Shown here one piece after another: positions 18,572 through 28,709 of a DNA stretch of 64,000 bases (position 1 is its first letter; every line of letters begins with the position of its first letter). The notes under the pieces were generated by a model. The model was not told the DNA's origin. It did not search any database and saw only the letters and a program-made list of their open reading frames with translations. A program made the translations under genes and the position numbers. The stretch is taken from positions 124,001 through 188,000 of the forward strand of contig NZ_JADGEW010000005.1 in the NCBI RefSeq assembly GCF_016744155.1, given 5' to 3'. This stretch comes from Amphritea sp. GTDB lineage: Bacteria > Pseudomonadota > Gammaproteobacteria > Pseudomonadales > Balneatricaceae.

Positions 18572-19255
18572 ATGGGAAATTTCCCAGTTATTACGGTTGA
18601 TGGTCCTAGCGGGTCAGGAAAGGGAACAATTTGTAGTTTGCTGGCAAGAGAGTTGGGCTGGAATTTGCTGGATAGTGGCGCACTGTATCGATTGGTCGCT
18701 CTGGCTGCCCGCCATCATGGAGTGGCGCTTGATGATGAGGATGCGCTGGTCGTTCTGGCTGCACACCTTGATGTTCAGTTTGAAACACCTGCTAATCAGA
18801 ATGAGGTTTTAATCATTCTTGAAGGTGAGGAAGTGACCAATATTATCCGTACGGAAGAGTGTGGAGCCGACGCATCTATCGTTGCTGCATTAGGTCCTGT
18901 GCGGGAAGCGCTGCTGGAACGCCAACGGGCATTTGTCTCAGAACCGGGTCTGATTGCCGATGGCCGTGATATGGGGACGGTGGTGTTTCCGCAGGCTCAG
19001 TTGAAAGTGTATCTGACAGCCAGCGCTGAAGAGCGTGCAGATCGTCGGTATAACCAGTTGATAAATAAGGGACTGAGTGCTAGTCTTCAGGCAATATTGG
19101 TGGATATTCAGGCTCGGGATGCGCGTGACATGAACCGTGAAGTAGCGCCTCTAAAGCCGGCTACGGACGCTATCTCCCTTGATACTACCGAATTAAGTAT
19201 CGAGCAGGTTTTAGCATCTGTACTGGATCAGGCGAGACATAAGGGTTTGCGTTAA
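18572..19255 (+). CDS. cmk: Cytidylate kinase
   Basis: A 227-residue (d)CMP kinase. The P-loop GPSGSGKGT lies at residues 10-18, [15 protein letters not shown] binds the nucleotide, and [31 protein letters not shown] spans the CMP site and lid. It starts one base after the aroA stop with GGAG upstream and is followed by rpsA after 26 bases, an arrangement shared with E. coli and Pseudomonas. Confidence 0.96.
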   Translation: MGNFPVITVDGPSGSGKGTICSLLARELGWNLLDSGALYRLVALAARHHGVALDDEDALVVLAAHLDVQFETPANQNEVLIILEGEEVTNIIRTEECGADASIVAALGPVREALLERQRAFVSEPGLIADGRDMGTVVFPQAQLKVYLTASAEERADRRYNQLINKGLSASLQAILVDIQARDARDMNREVAPLKPATDAISLDTTELSIEQVLASVLDQARHKGLR

Positions 19256-19281
19256 CGGCAAAAATACGAGGTTTAGCCGGT

Positions 19282-20958
19282 ATGAGTAATAGTTTTGCGG
19301 AACTGTTTGAAGAGAGCCTAAAAGAGCTGGATATGCAGCCGGGCTCAATCATAACCGGAGATGTGGTCGCCATTGACGGCGACTTTGTTGTTGTCCATGC
19401 AGGACTTAAATCTGAAGGTGCTATTCCTCGTAGTCAGTTCCTTGATGATAATGGTGAATTAAGCATTGCCGTCGGTGATCAGGTGCAGGTTGCACTGGTT
19501 TCCCTCGAAGATGGCTCTGGCGAGACGCAACTGTCCCGTGATAAAGCCAAAAGTGCTGAAGCCTGGCAAGTGCTTGAAAATGCGCTTGAGAATGATGAAA
19601 TTGTTACGGGTCGTATTACTGGCAAGGTACGTGGCGGCTTTACCGTCGGTGTAAATTCAGTCAGTGCTTTTTTACCGGGTTCTCTGGTCGATATTCGTCC
19701 GCTTCGCGATACCTCTCATTTAGAAAATCAAGAATTAGAATTCAAGCTGGTTAAGTTGGATGCTAAAAGCAATAACATCGTTGTATCCCGTAGAGCCGTA
19801 CTTGAAACCGCCTATAATGAAGAGCGGGATAAGCTACTGGCTACCTTGGACGAGGGTATGGCCGTTAAAGGTCTGGTTAAGAACCTGACAGACTATGGTG
19901 CTTTCATCGACCTGGGTGGTGTAGACGGCTTGCTACATATTACTGATATCGCCTGGAAACGGGTTAAGCATCCGAGCGAGCTGTTAAGTGTTGGCGATGA
20001 GATTGATCTGAAAGTACTGCGCTATGATCGTGAGAAAGGTCGTGTGTCACTGGGTATGAAGCAACTGACTGCTGACCCCTGGGATGAGTTTAAGAGCAGT
20101 AACCCGGTGGGTACCAAAGTTTCAGCTAAGGTTAGTAATCTGGCTGAATATGGTTGTTTTGCGGAAATTCAGACTGGCATTGAAGGTTTAGTACATGTTT
20201 CTGAGATGGATTGGACAAATAAAAATGTTCATCCGTCCAAGGTCGTACAGGTTGGTGATCAGATTGAGGTTATGATTCTGACTATAGATGATCAGCGTCG
20301 ACGTATCTCTCTGGGAATGAAACAGTGTAAAGCTAACCCATGGGATGCCTTTGCAGAGACCTATGCTAAAGGTACCGAAGTTTCCGGAATGATTAAGTCG
20401 ATTACTGACTTCGGTGTTTTTGTTGGCCTTGAAAGCGGTATTGATGGTTTGGTTCATATCTCTGATCTGTCGTGGGATATGGATGGTGAAGAGGCTGTGA
20501 AGGCCTATAAGAAAGGTGATACCGTTGACGCGGTTATTCTGGCGGTGGACTCTGAGCGAGAGCGTGTTTCGCTAGGAATAAAGCAGTTGGGTAGCGATCC
20601 TTTCTCAGAATTTGCCTCTGCCAATGAGAAGGGTAAAGTCGTCAGCGGTAAAATTATTAAGGTGGAACCGAAATATTTGACCTTAGAGTTAGCTGAAGGG
20701 ATAGAAGGTACTGTTAAATCACAGGAAGTCTCTTTTGAGCGGATAGATGATTTGAACAAACTCTTCAGTACAGATAGTGTTATTGATGTACTGATTACAA
20801 ATATTGACAGGCGCAGCCGAAATATAGCTCTTTCAATAAAGCAGTTAGAGAAGCAGCAGGAAAAACAAGCACTGGAAGTAATTAAGCAACATCAGGTTGA
20901 GTCTTCAGGGCCGATGACTATCGGTGATCTGATTAAAGCTCAGCTGGATAAGAAATAG
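19282..20958 (+). CDS. rpsA: 30S ribosomal protein S1
   Basis: A 558-residue protein with six S1 RNA-binding repeats. Repeats 3-5 are easy to read as [54 protein letters not shown] and [27 protein letters not shown] in turn (each reported here only as block landmarks). Length matches E. coli S1 (557). It brings mRNAs to the 30S subunit. It is cotranscribed with cmk and probably read through to ihfB. Confidence 0.97.
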   Translation: MSNSFAELFEESLKELDMQPGSIITGDVVAIDGDFVVVHAGLKSEGAIPRSQFLDDNGELSIAVGDQVQVALVSLEDGSGETQLSRDKAKSAEAWQVLENALENDEIVTGRITGKVRGGFTVGVNSVSAFLPGSLVDIRPLRDTSHLENQELEFKLVKLDAKSNNIVVSRRAVLETAYNEERDKLLATLDEGMAVKGLVKNLTDYGAFIDLGGVDGLLHITDIAWKRVKHPSELLSVGDEIDLKVLRYDREKGRVSLGMKQLTADPWDEFKSSNPVGTKVSAKVSNLAEYGCFAEIQTGIEGLVHVSEMDWTNKNVHPSKVVQVGDQIEVMILTIDDQRRRISLGMKQCKANPWDAFAETYAKGTEVSGMIKSITDFGVFVGLESGIDGLVHISDLSWDMDGEEAVKAYKKGDTVDAVILAVDSERERVSLGIKQLGSDPFSEFASANEKGKVVSGKIIKVEPKYLTLELAEGIEGTVKSQEVSFERIDDLNKLFSTDSVIDVLITNIDRRSRNIALSIKQLEKQQEKQALEVIKQHQVESSGPMTIGDLIKAQLDKK

Positions 20959-21026
20959 AATTATGAAACATATTGAGTCTGATGAGGTGTGGATATTTTC
21001 CAAGCCAATAATGTCAGGGGGTGACC

Positions 21027-21326
21027 ATGACTAAATCTGAACTGATCGAGCGTTTGATAGACCAGAATGAACAGCTGTCTATCAAAGATGTAGAGCTAGC
21101 TGTTAAAACTATGCTGGACCATATGACTGAATCTCTTTCGGAGGGAGATCGGATTGAGATCAGGGGATTTGGCAGTTTTAGCCTGCACTTTCGTGCACCA
21201 AGGGTAGGACGTAATCCAAAGACCGGTGATTCAGTATCTCTGGATGCTAAATATGTACCGCATTTTAAGCCCGGTAAAGAGCTTCGTGAGCAGGTAAATG
21301 ATAGCCTGAATAACGGCCGTTCTTGA
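21027..21326 (+). CDS. ihfB: Integration host factor subunit beta
   Basis: A 99-residue HU/IHF-family DNA-bending protein from [11 protein letters not shown] prefer ATG 21027 over the GTG two codons upstream because AGGGGGT sits at the right distance and it matches the family start. The beta-arm [15 protein letters not shown] carries the intercalating Pro, and [13 protein letters not shown] is the core strand. It pairs with IhfA. The rpsA-ihfB-lapA-lapB-pyrF order is widely conserved. Confidence 0.96.
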   Translation: MTKSELIERLIDQNEQLSIKDVELAVKTMLDHMTESLSEGDRIEIRGFGSFSLHFRAPRVGRNPKTGDSVSLDAKYVPHFKPGKELREQVNDSLNNGRS

Positions 21327-21355
21327 AAGACGAAACAACTAATAAGGGGTAAATA

Positions 21356-21661
21356 ATGCGTTGGTTGAAAACGCTACTGGTACTGATTCTTTGTATTGCA
21401 TTTCTATTCTGTGGCTGGACCTTTGCTACGCTGAATACAGAGCTTGTATCTATTAATCTGTTTTTTGTAACTCTGCCTGAAGCGAGCCTTTCCTTATGGC
21501 TAATGGCGAGCTTTGTTATTGGCGGCGTTGCTGGTGTTTTGGTGAGTGGTTTGTTTGTTATGCTATTAAAGCTTAAGCTGAAATCTGCTCGTCGTAAGAT
21601 TAATGCTGCCGATAAAGAGCTGGATAAGCTGCGCACAGCTTCTTTGAATCGCCCTGCCTGA
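21356..21661 (+). CDS. lapA: LPS assembly protein A domain membrane protein (LapA)
   Basis: A 101-residue protein with two hydrophobic segments (about residues 5-22 and 40-65) and a basic, coiled-coil-like C-terminal tail from KLKLKSARRKI onward. This is the YciS/LapA pattern. LapA works with LapB in the inner membrane to tune lipopolysaccharide synthesis. Its stop lies one base before the lapB start, so the pair is coupled. Confidence 0.9.
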   Translation: MRWLKTLLVLILCIAFLFCGWTFATLNTELVSINLFFVTLPEASLSLWLMASFVIGGVAGVLVSGLFVMLLKLKLKSARRKINAADKELDKLRTASLNRPA

Positions 21662-21662
21662 G

Positions 21663-22838
21663 ATGTCTGAATACCTGTTTATTATACCGCTGTTTATTGC
21701 GATAGCTGCGGGCTGGTTTCTGGGGCGTTGGCAGGCAACGGGTAAGAAGCCTGCACAGCAATCTCTTCAGCAAGAGTATTTTCAGGGACTCGATTACCTG
21801 TTAAGCGAGAATACGGATAAAGCGATCGAAAGCTTTATCCGTGCGCTAGAGATTAATTCCTCAACTATTCCTGCACATATTGCACTTGCAAAGCTGTTTC
21901 GAAAGAAAGGTGATGTGGAGCAAGCAATACAAATTCATCAAAGTTTGCTGGCGCGTTCTGATCTTTCACGGCATGATTTTCTGCGTATACAGATGGCGTT
22001 GGCCCGGGACTATTTTGCCGTAGGCTTACTTGATCGCGCTGAAAATCTGTTGTTAGAGATTAAAGCTCAACGTCCGGGGCCTGATATTCATCAAAAGGTT
22101 ATGTCGTTGTTGATTCGGCTTTATGAAAAAGAGCAGGAGTGGCAGCAGGCGTTAGATTTGGCAAATCAGTTGATGAAATCAGAGTTACAGGGGATTGAGG
22201 TTGAACTCAGTCATTACTGTTGTGAGTTGGCGGAAGGGTTGATTCAGCAGCAGCGTTATCGTCATGCGACTGAAAAACTCAGAATGTCTTTGACCTATGA
22301 TAAATCAGCGGTACGTGCCAGTTTATTACTCGCTGATATAGCGATGAAGCAGCAGGATTGGAAAGCTGCAATTAAAGAGTTTAAGCGGGTTGTCAGTCAA
22401 GATCCTGTGTTTCTGTCAGAAACCATTAAACGTTTGAAGCAGTGTTACCGAGAGATTAACCAGCTGCCTGAGTTTGAGCGCCTGATGAAACAATGGCTGA
22501 TTAAAACCCCTTCGACAACTATTATGCTGGCTGTGGCCGATTGTATTTTTGAGCGTGATGGTGCGTATCCTGCCGGGGCTTTTATTACTGATCAGTTGAA
22601 GCATCGCCCCTCCATTAAAGGTTTTAATCAGCTGATAGATCTGTATATTGCTCATGCGTCTAAAGGGGCTAATGAAAGCCTTATGGTGTTGAGGGGGCTT
22701 ACTGGGCAGTTGCAGCTGAGTAAGCCTGTGTATAATTGCCAGCGGTGTGGTTTTTCTGGAAAATCGCTGCACTGGCAATGTCCCTCCTGTCAGAGCTGGG
22801 GGACAGTCAAACCGATCCAGGGTCTTGAGGGTGAGTAG
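21663..22838 (+). CDS. lapB: LPS assembly protein LapB (YciM)
   Basis: A 391-residue protein with an N-terminal membrane anchor (LFIIPLFIAIAAGWFLGRW), then TPR repeats across about residues 35-345 (for example QEYFQGLDYLLSENTDKAIESF as the first block), and a C-terminal rubredoxin-like knuckle with CQRC and CPSC. In E. coli LapB guides FtsH-dependent control of LpxC and so sets LPS levels. Start ATG follows lapA by one base; pyrF follows after 32 bases. Confidence 0.95.
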   Translation: MSEYLFIIPLFIAIAAGWFLGRWQATGKKPAQQSLQQEYFQGLDYLLSENTDKAIESFIRALEINSSTIPAHIALAKLFRKKGDVEQAIQIHQSLLARSDLSRHDFLRIQMALARDYFAVGLLDRAENLLLEIKAQRPGPDIHQKVMSLLIRLYEKEQEWQQALDLANQLMKSELQGIEVELSHYCCELAEGLIQQQRYRHATEKLRMSLTYDKSAVRASLLLADIAMKQQDWKAAIKEFKRVVSQDPVFLSETIKRLKQCYREINQLPEFERLMKQWLIKTPSTTIMLAVADCIFERDGAYPAGAFITDQLKHRPSIKGFNQLIDLYIAHASKGANESLMVLRGLTGQLQLSKPVYNCQRCGFSGKSLHWQCPSCQSWGTVKPIQGLEGE

Positions 22839-22870
22839 CCTGGGCCATAATCTGTATGAGATATAACTGA

Positions 22871-23578
22871 ATGAATGATGTTAAACGGGTTATCGTTGCG
22901 CTTGATTATCCGGATCAGCTATCCGCCCTGAGTATGGCTGATCAGCTGGATCCTGAAAAATGTCGTGTCAAAGTGGGTAAAGAACTGTTTACCCGAGCTG
23001 GGCCTAAAGTAGTCGAAGCGCTGCATAAGAAAGGTTTTGAGGTTTTTTTAGATCTGAAATTCCATGATATTCCCAATACAACTGCCAAGGCTGTTCGGGC
23101 GGCGGCTGAAATGGGTGTGTGGATGGTTAACGTTCATGCGTCAGGCGGTCGTCGGATGATGGAGATGGCGCGCAATGAATTAGATCAGGTCAATGGGTCT
23201 GAGACATTGCTAATTGCGGTCACCGTTCTGACCAGTATGGAGCGTCAGGACCTAGTAGATATTGGTTTAGATATTGAGCCATTAGAACATGTGAAACGAC
23301 TTGCGCTTCTGACTCAGAATAGTGGGCTTGACGGTGTTGTTTGTTCCGCTCAGGAAGTTACTCCATTACGAAAAATTGTTACACCAGAATTTCAGCTAGT
23401 AACCCCGGGAATTCGTCCGGCAGATGCTGAAGTCGGCGATCAGAAGCGTATTATGACACCCGGTGAAGCGATTAATGCAGGCAGTACGCATCTGGTTATC
23501 GGTCGTCCAATTACCCGCGCAGCGATGCCGGTAGAGGCTCTAAAGAGTATTGAAGCTGAGATCCTTGCGGCACGCTAG
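22871..23578 (+). CDS. pyrF: Orotidine 5'-phosphate decarboxylase
   Basis: A 235-residue TIM-barrel decarboxylase. VALDYPD lies at the first strand, [13 protein letters not shown] follows, and the catalytic Lys-Asp array is [29 protein letters not shown] and [11 protein letters not shown] bind phosphate. It makes UMP in the last pyrimidine step. It ends the lap operon and is followed by a terminator. Confidence 0.97.
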   Translation: MNDVKRVIVALDYPDQLSALSMADQLDPEKCRVKVGKELFTRAGPKVVEALHKKGFEVFLDLKFHDIPNTTAKAVRAAAEMGVWMVNVHASGGRRMMEMARNELDQVNGSETLLIAVTVLTSMERQDLVDIGLDIEPLEHVKRLALLTQNSGLDGVVCSAQEVTPLRKIVTPEFQLVTPGIRPADAEVGDQKRIMTPGEAINAGSTHLVIGRPITRAAMPVEALKSIEAEILAAR

Positions 23579-23608
23579 TTGTCACCTTTGAAAATTGTGC
23601 TATTTATT

Positions 23609-23640
23609 AAGAGCTGGTATTTTTACCGGCTCTTTTTTTA
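23609..23640 (+). terminator. Rho-independent terminator of pyrF
   Basis: The stem AAGAGCTGGTA/TACCGGCTCTT has one G-U pair and a T loop, followed by seven T. It sits 30 bases after the pyrF stop. Confidence 0.92.
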
Positions 23641-23660
23641 GCTAAACAAAGGAAACAACG

Positions 23661-23942
23661 ATGAAATGGAATTCATTAATTAAAACGTTTTTACTGACCC
23701 TCTGTCTGACATTGCCTTTTAATGTTTTAGCTGGGCCTATGGTGAATATCAACACGGCGCCAACTGATGTGTTGGTAGAGATGCTGCAGGGTATTGGGCC
23801 AGCGAAGGCTCAGGCGATTGTTGATTTTCGCGAAACCAATGGGCCATTTAAAACAGTTGATGACCTGGCTAAGGTGAAGGGGATAGGTAGCTCAACTGTC
23901 ACTAAAAATCTGCAAGTGATCGCTGTTGAGGATTCACAGTAG
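23661..23942 (+). CDS. Exported ComEA-like helix-hairpin-helix protein
   Basis: A 93-residue protein with a signal peptide (KTFLLTLCLTLPFNVLAG) followed by a ComEA-type tandem helix-hairpin-helix unit: VNINTAPTDVLVEMLQGIGPAKAQAIVDFR and FKTVDDLAKVKGIGSSTV. This small periplasmic form binds DNA and in Vibrio and others ratchets DNA in during natural transformation; no other competence gene is nearby. AAAGGAAAC precedes ATG 23661. It stands alone with its own terminator. Confidence 0.9.
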   Translation: MKWNSLIKTFLLTLCLTLPFNVLAGPMVNINTAPTDVLVEMLQGIGPAKAQAIVDFRETNGPFKTVDDLAKVKGIGSSTVTKNLQVIAVEDSQ

Positions 23943-23979
23943 TACTTAAAAAACGTTGAGGTTGTAAACCTTTATACCC

Positions 23980-24006
23980 AAGGCTGCCATCGGCAGCCTT
24001 TTTTAT
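23980..24006 (+). terminator. Rho-independent terminator of the ComEA-like gene
   Basis: A perfect 9-bp stem AAGGCTGCC/GGCAGCCTT around a 3-base loop, followed by a T-run. It is oriented for the plus strand. Confidence 0.92.
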
Positions 24007-24030
24007 AGTGCTGATTTTGTAGTACTGACT

Positions 24031-24924
24031 TTAGAGTACAAAGACTAATGTGGCTGGGATGAAGAACAGAGCGCCCATGTTGCCAAGTAGTACAATTGAA
24101 GCAACCTGTTTTGGCTCCTGATTATATTGCTCTGCCACTATGTAGTTGAGTACGGCAGGTGGTAATGCGCCAAAGATAATGAGATAAGCAAATTGATCAG
24201 GGCTTAGATGCAGTAGCTGTTGCGCGGCATAAGCGACCAATATTCCTGCTAAAGGGCAGAGTAGAGCACCGGTTACGCCAATACGCCAGGCGCTAAAATC
24301 GACAGTAATGAGCCTGACACCTAAAGTGAACAGTAACAGAGGGATCGATATCTGCCCCAGCATATCCAGTGCGGAGGCTATAGAGGCAGGCACGGTCAGA
24401 TTGAGACTGCTCCAGCTTAAACCGGCGATGGTGGCGATGATGATGGGCATCCGCAGTAGCCGCCAGGGGTTGGTTTTGTGATCCATCATATAGATGCCCA
24501 ACGTGAAATGTAGCGTCATCTCGACGATGAACAGCATAATTGCGGCAGGTAGTGCGTGTTCGCCAAACGCCAGAATGATCAGGGGTAGGCCCAGGTTTCC
24601 GCTGTTGCTGAACATCATGGGTGGCAGAAATGTTTTTGCCTGTACTTTCAAAAGGCGGCAAAAGGGCCAGAGTAGTAGTCCCGAACCTAGTATCACCAGA
24701 GCAGCGCCCATTGCCAGAGATTGATACCTGACTAGGTCGAAAGATTTATCGGACAGGACAAAGAAGATCAGCGCTGGAACGAAGATGTCCATATTCAGTT
24801 GATTAGCCAGTGCCATGTCTGGCTTTTTATAGCGTCCATAAAGGTATCCGCAGAGAACAATTGCGAACAGCGGGAACACAGTCAGAAATATTCGTTCGGC
24901 CAGCGCTAGGGCAGTACTATCCAT
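24031..24924 (-). CDS. AEC-family (auxin efflux carrier) transporter
   Basis: A 297-residue polytopic membrane protein of the AEC/bile-arsenite-riboflavin superfamily, with about ten hydrophobic segments. Landmarks are FPLFAIVLCGYLYGRY at the N-terminus, FSNSGNLGLPLIILAFG (the conserved half-repeat crossover), and GALPPAVLNYIVAEQYNQEP near the C-terminus. Bacterial members carry malonate, malate or other anions; the substrate is not readable. It lies 15 bases after dtd, last in the pip-dtd-transporter operon. Confidence 0.87.
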   Translation of the reverse strand: MDSTALALAERIFLTVFPLFAIVLCGYLYGRYKKPDMALANQLNMDIFVPALIFFVLSDKSFDLVRYQSLAMGAALVILGSGLLLWPFCRLLKVQAKTFLPPMMFSNSGNLGLPLIILAFGEHALPAAIMLFIVEMTLHFTLGIYMMDHKTNPWRLLRMPIIIATIAGLSWSSLNLTVPASIASALDMLGQISIPLLLFTLGVRLITVDFSAWRIGVTGALLCPLAGILVAYAAQQLLHLSPDQFAYLIIFGALPPAVLNYIVAEQYNQEPKQVASIVLLGNMGALFFIPATLVFVL

Positions 24925-24939
24925 TAGCTATCCATCTAA

Positions 24940-25377
24940 TTAGCTTTCGAGAATGAAGGTCACAGGTCCGTCGTTGGTCAGGTTTACCTGCATATTAGCT
25001 CCAAACTGACCGGTAGCGATATCAGGGTGGAGCATATGAGCCTGTCGGACAAAGTGGTCGTAGAGCGCTTCGCCGTGAGCCGGGCTGGCTCCTTTGGAAA
25101 AACCGGGTCGAAGTCCTTTGGTGGTTTCAGCAACCAGCGTGAATTGAGATACGATCAATAATCCTCCTTCACGTTGCTGCAGGTTGAGATTCATCTTACC
25201 TTCGGCGTCGGCGAAAATACGGTAATTCAAAATCTTCTGTAGCAATTTATCCGCGCTTACTTCTGTGTCGGTTTTTTCCACCCCTAGCAGAAGCAGTATG
25301 CCTGGGCCTATTTCACCCTTGCGTTGTCCTTCAATATCAACCGATGCGGATTGAACCCGCTGTATCAGAGCCTTCAA
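24940..25377 (-). CDS. dtd: D-aminoacyl-tRNA deacylase
   Basis: A 145-residue DTD, collinear with the E. coli enzyme. [13 protein letters not shown] begins the chain, SQFTLVAET holds the active-site SQxT, and [11 protein letters not shown] near the end carries the cross-subunit Gly-cisPro-type NxGP(V/F)T motif. It removes D-amino acids and glycine mischarged on tRNA. It lies between pip (21 bases upstream) and the AEC transporter. Confidence 0.95.
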   Translation of the reverse strand: MKALIQRVQSASVDIEGQRKGEIGPGILLLLGVEKTDTEVSADKLLQKILNYRIFADAEGKMNLNLQQREGGLLIVSQFTLVAETTKGLRPGFSKGASPAHGEALYDHFVRQAHMLHPDIATGQFGANMQVNLTNDGPVTFILES

Positions 25378-25398
25378 TGTTCTGCCCTAGCCTCTTGC

Positions 25399-26349
25399 TT
25401 ATGCTCTTGATAAAGCAAATTGTTTAGTCGCTTTTATCAGATTGTCGGTTATTCCTCGTTCCAGAGCACTGTGGCCGGCATCTCTTACGATATGAAGTTC
25501 TGCCTGAGGTAGGGCCTCATAAAGAGCAAAGGCCTGCTCAATGGGGCACACCATGTCATACCTGCCGTGGACGATAACCGTTGGGATGTTCTTTATTTTG
25601 CCAGCGTTACGGATAATCTGATCGGGTTCGATAAATGCATGATTGATAAAGTAGTGTGCCTCTATACGAGCCATGGCAAGGGCGACATGGGGATCGCCAA
25701 AATGCTCGACTACGTCGTGATTAGGGTCGAGTGTAGAGCAGCGTCCCTCCCATACAGACCAGGCTTTAGCCGCGGACATTCTGGCAATTTCGTTGTCAGA
25801 GGTCAGGCGCTGGTAGTAAGCAGTGAGCATGTTACCCTGTTCATCAACAGGTATCTCTGTGAGGTAATCCTGCCAGTAGTCGGGGAATATTGCGCTGGCA
25901 CCTTGCTGATAAAACCAGTGAATATCTTGCTCGCGGCAAAGGAATATACCTCGCAGGATCATTCCAAGAACCCTTTCAGGGTAAGCTTCTGCGTAAAGAA
26001 GGCTCAGGGTTGAGCCCCATGACCCACCGAACAGTAACCACTGGTCGATGTTCAGATGTTCACGGATTACTTCAATATCAGCAATTAGGTTCTTAGTGGT
26101 GTTGCCCGCCAAGCTGGCATGGGGAGTAGATTGGCCGCAGCCACGTTGATCAAAGAGAATTATTCGGTATTTTTCGGGGTCAAAAAAACAGCGATTGAAG
26201 CTGTTGGTGCCGCCACCGGGGCCGCCGTGGATAAACAGAACAGGGATTCCCTGAGCGTTACCGCTCTCTTCTATGTAGAGAGTATGAGTTCCATCAACAG
26301 CAAGCTGGTGCTGTTTATAGGGATTGATATCAGGATAAAGGGTATTCAT
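25399..26349 (-). CDS. pip: Proline iminopeptidase
   Basis: A 316-residue alpha/beta hydrolase of peptidase family S33. The oxyanion motif HGGPGGG is at residue about 40, DQRGCGQSTPHA follows, and the nucleophile Ser is in GGSWGSTLSLLYA. The catalytic Asp lies in HGRYDMVCP and the His in DAGHSALE. It cleaves N-terminal proline from peptides in the cytoplasm. It is the first gene of the pip-dtd-transporter operon. Confidence 0.94.
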   Translation of the reverse strand: MNTLYPDINPYKQHQLAVDGTHTLYIEESGNAQGIPVLFIHGGPGGGTNSFNRCFFDPEKYRIILFDQRGCGQSTPHASLAGNTTKNLIADIEVIREHLNIDQWLLFGGSWGSTLSLLYAEAYPERVLGMILRGIFLCREQDIHWFYQQGASAIFPDYWQDYLTEIPVDEQGNMLTAYYQRLTSDNEIARMSAAKAWSVWEGRCSTLDPNHDVVEHFGDPHVALAMARIEAHYFINHAFIEPDQIIRNAGKIKNIPTVIVHGRYDMVCPIEQAFALYEALPQAELHIVRDAGHSALERGITDNLIKATKQFALSRA

Positions 26350-26389
26350 CGATGGTGTCCTAAAGAGTCGATCCAGACACCGGGAGTAT

Positions 26390-26419
26390 AGCCCGGAACA
26401 GTGGTCGCTGTCCGGGCTA
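26390..26419. other. Hairpin between typA and pip
   Basis: AGCCCGGAACAG pairs with CTGTCCGGGCT with a one-base bulge. There is no T-tract on either strand, so it is a weak terminator candidate for typA or a structured leader of pip. Confidence 0.4.
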
Positions 26420-26452
26420 TTTACACGCGAGGTTTCGTAAGGCTACAAGCGC

Positions 26453-28270
26453 TTATTTACCTGAGCGTCCCTGACGCTTACGTGCGTTTTCAGTCAGCAG
26501 CTTCTTACGCAGACGGATTGAGTTTGGTGTTACTTCCACCAGTTCGTCGTCTTCGATAAAGTCCAGCGCCTGCTCAAGGGTAAACTTGATTGACGGTGTC
26601 AGCTGAATGTTTTCATCGGTACCTGAAGCTCGGACGTTTGTCAGCTGCTTACCTTTGATCGGGTTAACTGCAAGGTCGTTGTTACGGCTGTGAATTCCCA
26701 GCAGCATACCTTCATAAACATCGATGTTAGGGACTACGCAGAGACGGCCTCGGCTTTGTAGGTTCCACAAAGAGTATGCCAGTGCTTTACCGGATACCAT
26801 GGAAACCAGAACGCCATTAGTACGGCTGATCACTTCGCCCTGTTTTACTGGACCATAGTGGTCGAATACAGAAGTCATGATGCCGCTACCGGAAGTCATC
26901 GTCATGAACATAGAACGGAAACCGATCAGACCGCGAGAAGGCATCAGGAAGGTCAGACGTACACGTCCTTTTCCATCAACTTCCATATTGGTCATATCAG
27001 CTTTACGTTTGCCCAGCTCTTCAATGATGCTTCCCTGGTGCTGTTCTTCAACGTCGATTAGAACGGTTTCGAACGGCTCGTGGATCTCTCCATCAACTTC
27101 TTTCTGAATTACTTCAGGACGGGAAACTCCCAGCTCGAAGCCTTCACGGCGCATAGATTCAATCAGTACTGACAGGTGGAGTTCGCCACGGCCCGCTACC
27201 TGGAATTTCTCAGGTGACTCGCCTGGCTCAACACGCAGTGCAACGTTATGGATCAGTTCGCGATCCAGACGATCTTTGATGTTTCGGCTGGTGACGAACT
27301 TACCATCCTGTCCAGCGAACGGGGAATCGTTAACCTGGAAGGTCATCGATACGGTTGGTTCATCAACAGACAATGGTGGCAGTGCTTCTACTTGTGACGG
27401 ATCGCACAGAGTATCGGAGATGTTAAGCACCTCGATACCAGTAACGCAGACAATGTCGCCTGCACGTGCGGATTCAACGTCAATCCGATCAAGGCCAAGG
27501 TAGCCCATGATTTTCTGGAGCTTACCGTTACGTACCTTGCCGTTAACATCGATGATTTTAACTGGCTGGTTTAGCTTGGCTGTACCGCGGGCGATACGGC
27601 CAACACCGATTACACCGACGTAGCTATTATAGTCCAGTGCAGAAATCTGCATCTGGAAAGGACCTTCGATATCTACTTTTGGTGGATCAACGTGCTCAAT
27701 AATGGCCTCAAACAGCGGCGTCATATCGTCAGCCATCTGATCAGGCTCTATGCCAGCAATACCGTTCAGGGCAGACGCATAGATGATTGGGAAGTCTAGT
27801 TGCTCATCGGTTGCACCCAGGCTATCAAACAGTTCAAAAACCTGATCAATAACGTAATCTGGACGTGCGCCAGGACGGTCAATCTTGTTGACTACAACGA
27901 TTGGGCGTAGGCCCTGATCGAATGCTTTCTGAGTTACGAAGCGCGTCTGAGGCATAGGGCCGTCAACCGCATCAACTAGCAGGCAAACACAGTCAACCAT
28001 AGACAGAACTCGTTCAACTTCACCACCGAAGTCGGCGTGTCCCGGAGTGTCTACGATGTTGATGTGGTAGTCATTCCACTCAATGGCGGTGTTCTTCGCC
28101 AGGATGGTAATACCACGTTCTTTTTCCTGGTCGTTCGAATCCATGATTCGTTCGGTGCCTTCGTCACGACGGCCCAGGGTTCCGGACTGTGCAAGAAGTT
28201 TATCAACCAGAGTAGTTTTACCATGGTCAACGTGGGCAATGATGGCGATGTTTCTTAATTGTTCAATCAC
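26453..28270 (-). CDS. typA: Ribosome-associated GTPase TypA/BipA
   Basis: I place the start at GTG 28270 ([21 protein letters not shown]), the family start, not at the open extension to 28408, whose 46 residues are unlike any TypA. The 605 residues show G1 AHVDHGKTT, the G3 motif [17 protein letters not shown]4 [10 protein letters not shown], then EF-G-like domains III and V and the BipA C-terminal domain ([18 protein letters not shown]). It is a 50S-assembly and stress GTPase. It is divergent from glnA across a 439-base region; the E. coli arrangement (bipA opposite glnA) is the same. Confidence 0.95.
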   Translation of the reverse strand: MIEQLRNIAIIAHVDHGKTTLVDKLLAQSGTLGRRDEGTERIMDSNDQEKERGITILAKNTAIEWNDYHINIVDTPGHADFGGEVERVLSMVDCVCLLVDAVDGPMPQTRFVTQKAFDQGLRPIVVVNKIDRPGARPDYVIDQVFELFDSLGATDEQLDFPIIYASALNGIAGIEPDQMADDMTPLFEAIIEHVDPPKVDIEGPFQMQISALDYNSYVGVIGVGRIARGTAKLNQPVKIIDVNGKVRNGKLQKIMGYLGLDRIDVESARAGDIVCVTGIEVLNISDTLCDPSQVEALPPLSVDEPTVSMTFQVNDSPFAGQDGKFVTSRNIKDRLDRELIHNVALRVEPGESPEKFQVAGRGELHLSVLIESMRREGFELGVSRPEVIQKEVDGEIHEPFETVLIDVEEQHQGSIIEELGKRKADMTNMEVDGKGRVRLTFLMPSRGLIGFRSMFMTMTSGSGIMTSVFDHYGPVKQGEVISRTNGVLVSMVSGKALAYSLWNLQSRGRLCVVPNIDVYEGMLLGIHSRNNDLAVNPIKGKQLTNVRASGTDENIQLTPSIKFTLEQALDFIEDDELVEVTPNSIRLRKKLLTENARKRQGRSGK

Positions 28271-28307
28271 GTCTGGGAACCTGTGCAGACTATATAATAA
28301 GGCGCGC

Positions 28308-28313
28308 ATTATA
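28308..28313 (-). promoter_or_regulatory. Candidate -10 of typA
   Basis: A perfect TATAAT on the minus strand, 38 bases upstream of the GTG start. No convincing -35 hexamer lies 16-18 bases further up. Confidence 0.4.
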
Positions 28314-28478
28314 CATGAGTTAAGTCGTAGCGGTGGCTTTCTTGTGTAGAGAAAGATGAAAATAGTTTTTTTTCTGGTTTGTTGCTCTGTTTTAGAGGAT
28401 AAGTCCATTTTGATGGAGTATTATGTTGGCACCTTTTTGAGGCGGCATGCATTGAGTTATGGCAACAATATATATGTT

Positions 28479-28493
28479 GCGCTATTTTGGGGC
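28479..28493 (+). promoter_or_regulatory. NtrC-binding site 1 upstream of glnA
   Basis: GCGCTATTTTGGGGC resembles the E. coli strong NtrC site GCACTATATTGGTGC at 12 of 15 positions. Its centre is 31 bases from that of site 2 and about 130 bases upstream of the predicted sigma-54 start. Confidence 0.65.
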
Positions 28494-28509
28494 GTTTCCC
28501 CTAATTGGT

Positions 28510-28524
28510 GCACTAATTTGGTTG
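28510..28524 (+). promoter_or_regulatory. NtrC-binding site 2 upstream of glnA
   Basis: GCACTAATTTGGTTG matches the NtrC consensus half GCACTA and the second half GGT. It is centred about 99 bases upstream of the predicted start, three helical turns from site 1, as in the E. coli glnA enhancer. Confidence 0.7.
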
Positions 28525-28589
28525 GGCTGTTTGAACGATAACGTTCGGTCTGGCTAACTTGTAGTGCGGGCTTAGGGAGTTAAGATAAG

Positions 28590-28606
28590 CTGGCATGCCC
28601 TTTGCC
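28590..28606 (+). promoter_or_regulatory. Sigma-54 (RpoN) promoter of glnA
   Basis: CTGGCATG-CCCTTTGCC has the invariant GG (28592-28593) and GC (28604-28605) separated by exactly 10 bases, the -24/-12 signature. Transcription should start near 28616, leaving a leader of about 94 bases. Confidence 0.8.
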
Positions 28607-28709
28607 TTATAAAAACGGAATAATGGCTTGCTTGTTGGTCGGCTTGGTAAAAAAGCCGCAGTACATAACAGGCAAGTGTCTGGCAATATAATCTAGTGGA
28701 GAAAGTCAA

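Noticed and set aside
20963-21034. 23-codon frame between rpsA and ihfB
   Set aside because: It has no Shine-Dalgarno and overlaps the ihfB start; probably chance.
28271-28408. 46-residue N-terminal extension of TypA
   Set aside because: TypA proteins begin at the [17 protein letters not shown] block; the extension runs across the candidate typA promoter.
28356-28541. 61-codon plus-strand frame upstream of glnA
   Set aside because: It has no ribosome-binding site, overlaps the NtrC sites and has no recognisable product.
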